NCBI GenBank assembly: GCA_003453085.1
Contig: DMMK01000458.1
Span: 1-5,689 of the forward strand
Length of the DNA stretch: 5,689 nt
Direction of reading: 5' to 3'
From: Verrucomicrobiales bacterium
GTDB taxonomy: Bacteria > Verrucomicrobiota > Verrucomicrobiia > Verrucomicrobiales > Verrucomicrobiaceae
In this document: one piece after another, positions 5,294 to 5,689 of the stretch
Position numbering within the stretch: the first letter of the stretch is position 1
Layout: each line of letters begins with the position of its first letter
The notes under the pieces: generated by a model
The model's database searches: none
Told to the model about the DNA's origin: nothing
The model's input: only the letters and a program-made list of their open reading frames with translations
Position numbers and translations under genes: made by a program

Positions 5294-5689
5294 ATGAGCC
5301 AAACCGCCCCTCTATTAAACGACACCGCCCCGTGGTATAAGCAAATGAACGGTTACCACTGGTTCGTGCTGATCGTCGCTTCGGCAGCTTGGTTTTTCGA
5401 TTGCTTGGATCAGCGCCTTTTCTCGTTGGCCCGCGTTCCGGCATTGGTCGAACTGATGAAGCTGCCTCCATCAGATCCTGGGCTACAGTCCTTTGGAAAA
5501 GTGGTGACGGCATGCTTCCTTATTGGGTGGGGCATCGGCGGCATGATCTTTGGCGCTCTTGGGGACAAGTATGGGCGGGCGAGAATGCTGACCCTGACCA
5601 TCCTCATTTATTCAGCCTTTACTGGCTTGAGCTTTTTTAGCCAGACTCAATTGGATTTCACGATTTTCCGTTTTCTCACTGGTGTGGGT
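5294..5689 (+). CDS. MFS transporter, N-terminal part (3' end outside window)
   Basis: The frame is open from ATG 5294 to the window end: 132 codons, with no stop. It encodes the first three helices of a Major Facilitator Superfamily carrier and the start of the fourth (about 22-44, 70-90, 97-116 and 120 on). The MFS motif A is clear between helices 2 and 3: GALGDKYGRAR (87-97). RFLTGVG at the edge matches the conserved start of helix 4. Helix 1 carries FDCLDQRLF (35-43), acidic residues likely in the transport path, recalling sugar/metabolite:H+ symporters and a type common in Planctomycetes and Verrucomicrobia. The substrate cannot be told. An in-frame ATG at 5270 would add eight residues (MPASLSAP); neither start has a Shine-Dalgarno, so 5294 is a choice. 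About 50 of 132 codons end in A/T by hand count, visibly more than in tig. It is probably a separate unit from the patatin cluster. Confidence 0.85.
   Translation, partial: MSQTAPLLNDTAPWYKQMNGYHWFVLIVASAAWFFDCLDQRLFSLARVPALVELMKLPPSDPGLQSFGKVVTACFLIGWGIGGMIFGALGDKYGRARMLTLTILIYSAFTGLSFFSQTQLDFTIFRFLTGVG

Noticed and set aside
1..5689. CRISPR array, insertion sequence, tRNA, rRNA or prophage
   Set aside because: I saw no regularly spaced repeats, transposase, tRNA-like fold or phage gene on either strand.

Overview
This is a GC-rich bacterial chromosomal window with every gene I can support on the + strand. The taxon is not certain. The MFS N-terminus (an FDxxDQ-type first helix), the lack of Shine-Dalgarno sequences and the general protein style suggest the Planctomycetes-Verrucomicrobia group, most likely Verrucomicrobiota (Prosthecobacter/Verrucomicrobium-like). 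That is inference from sequence style, not from a database comparison.

Layout. Positions 1-359 hold the 3' third of a histidinol-phosphate aminotransferase gene (hisC). It is followed by about 300 bp with no gene, containing one good hairpin. Positions 659-2017 encode a complete trigger factor (tig), closed by a textbook intrinsic terminator at 2052-2090. Next is a 143-bp gap with an inverted repeat, then a tightly packed four-gene cluster. It consists of a FabG-like short-chain reductase (2234-2971), a specialised acyl carrier protein (3010-3264), a UPF0104/LPG_synthase_TM-type membrane protein (3278-4303) and a patatin-like acyl hydrolase (4300-5136). Gaps in the cluster are 38 nt, 13 nt and a 4-nt TTGA overlap. 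After 157 bp of non-coding DNA, an MFS transporter gene starts and runs off the window end in an open frame.

How the genes may work together. hisC and tig are housekeeping genes with no evident link to the rest. The four-gene cluster reads as one transcription unit built around acyl chains: an acyl-ACP reductase, its carrier, a polytopic membrane protein of a flippase-like superfamily, and a serine lipid acyl hydrolase. No ketosynthase, dehydratase or acyltransferase is present, so chain building would have to be supplied from elsewhere. Sequence oddities in three of the four proteins point away from housekeeping fatty acid synthesis: a shifted glycine motif in the reductase, charge reversal on the ACP docking helix, and a degenerate oxyanion loop in the patatin. 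A small dedicated lipid-modification module is the most interesting hypothesis here, but it is unproven.
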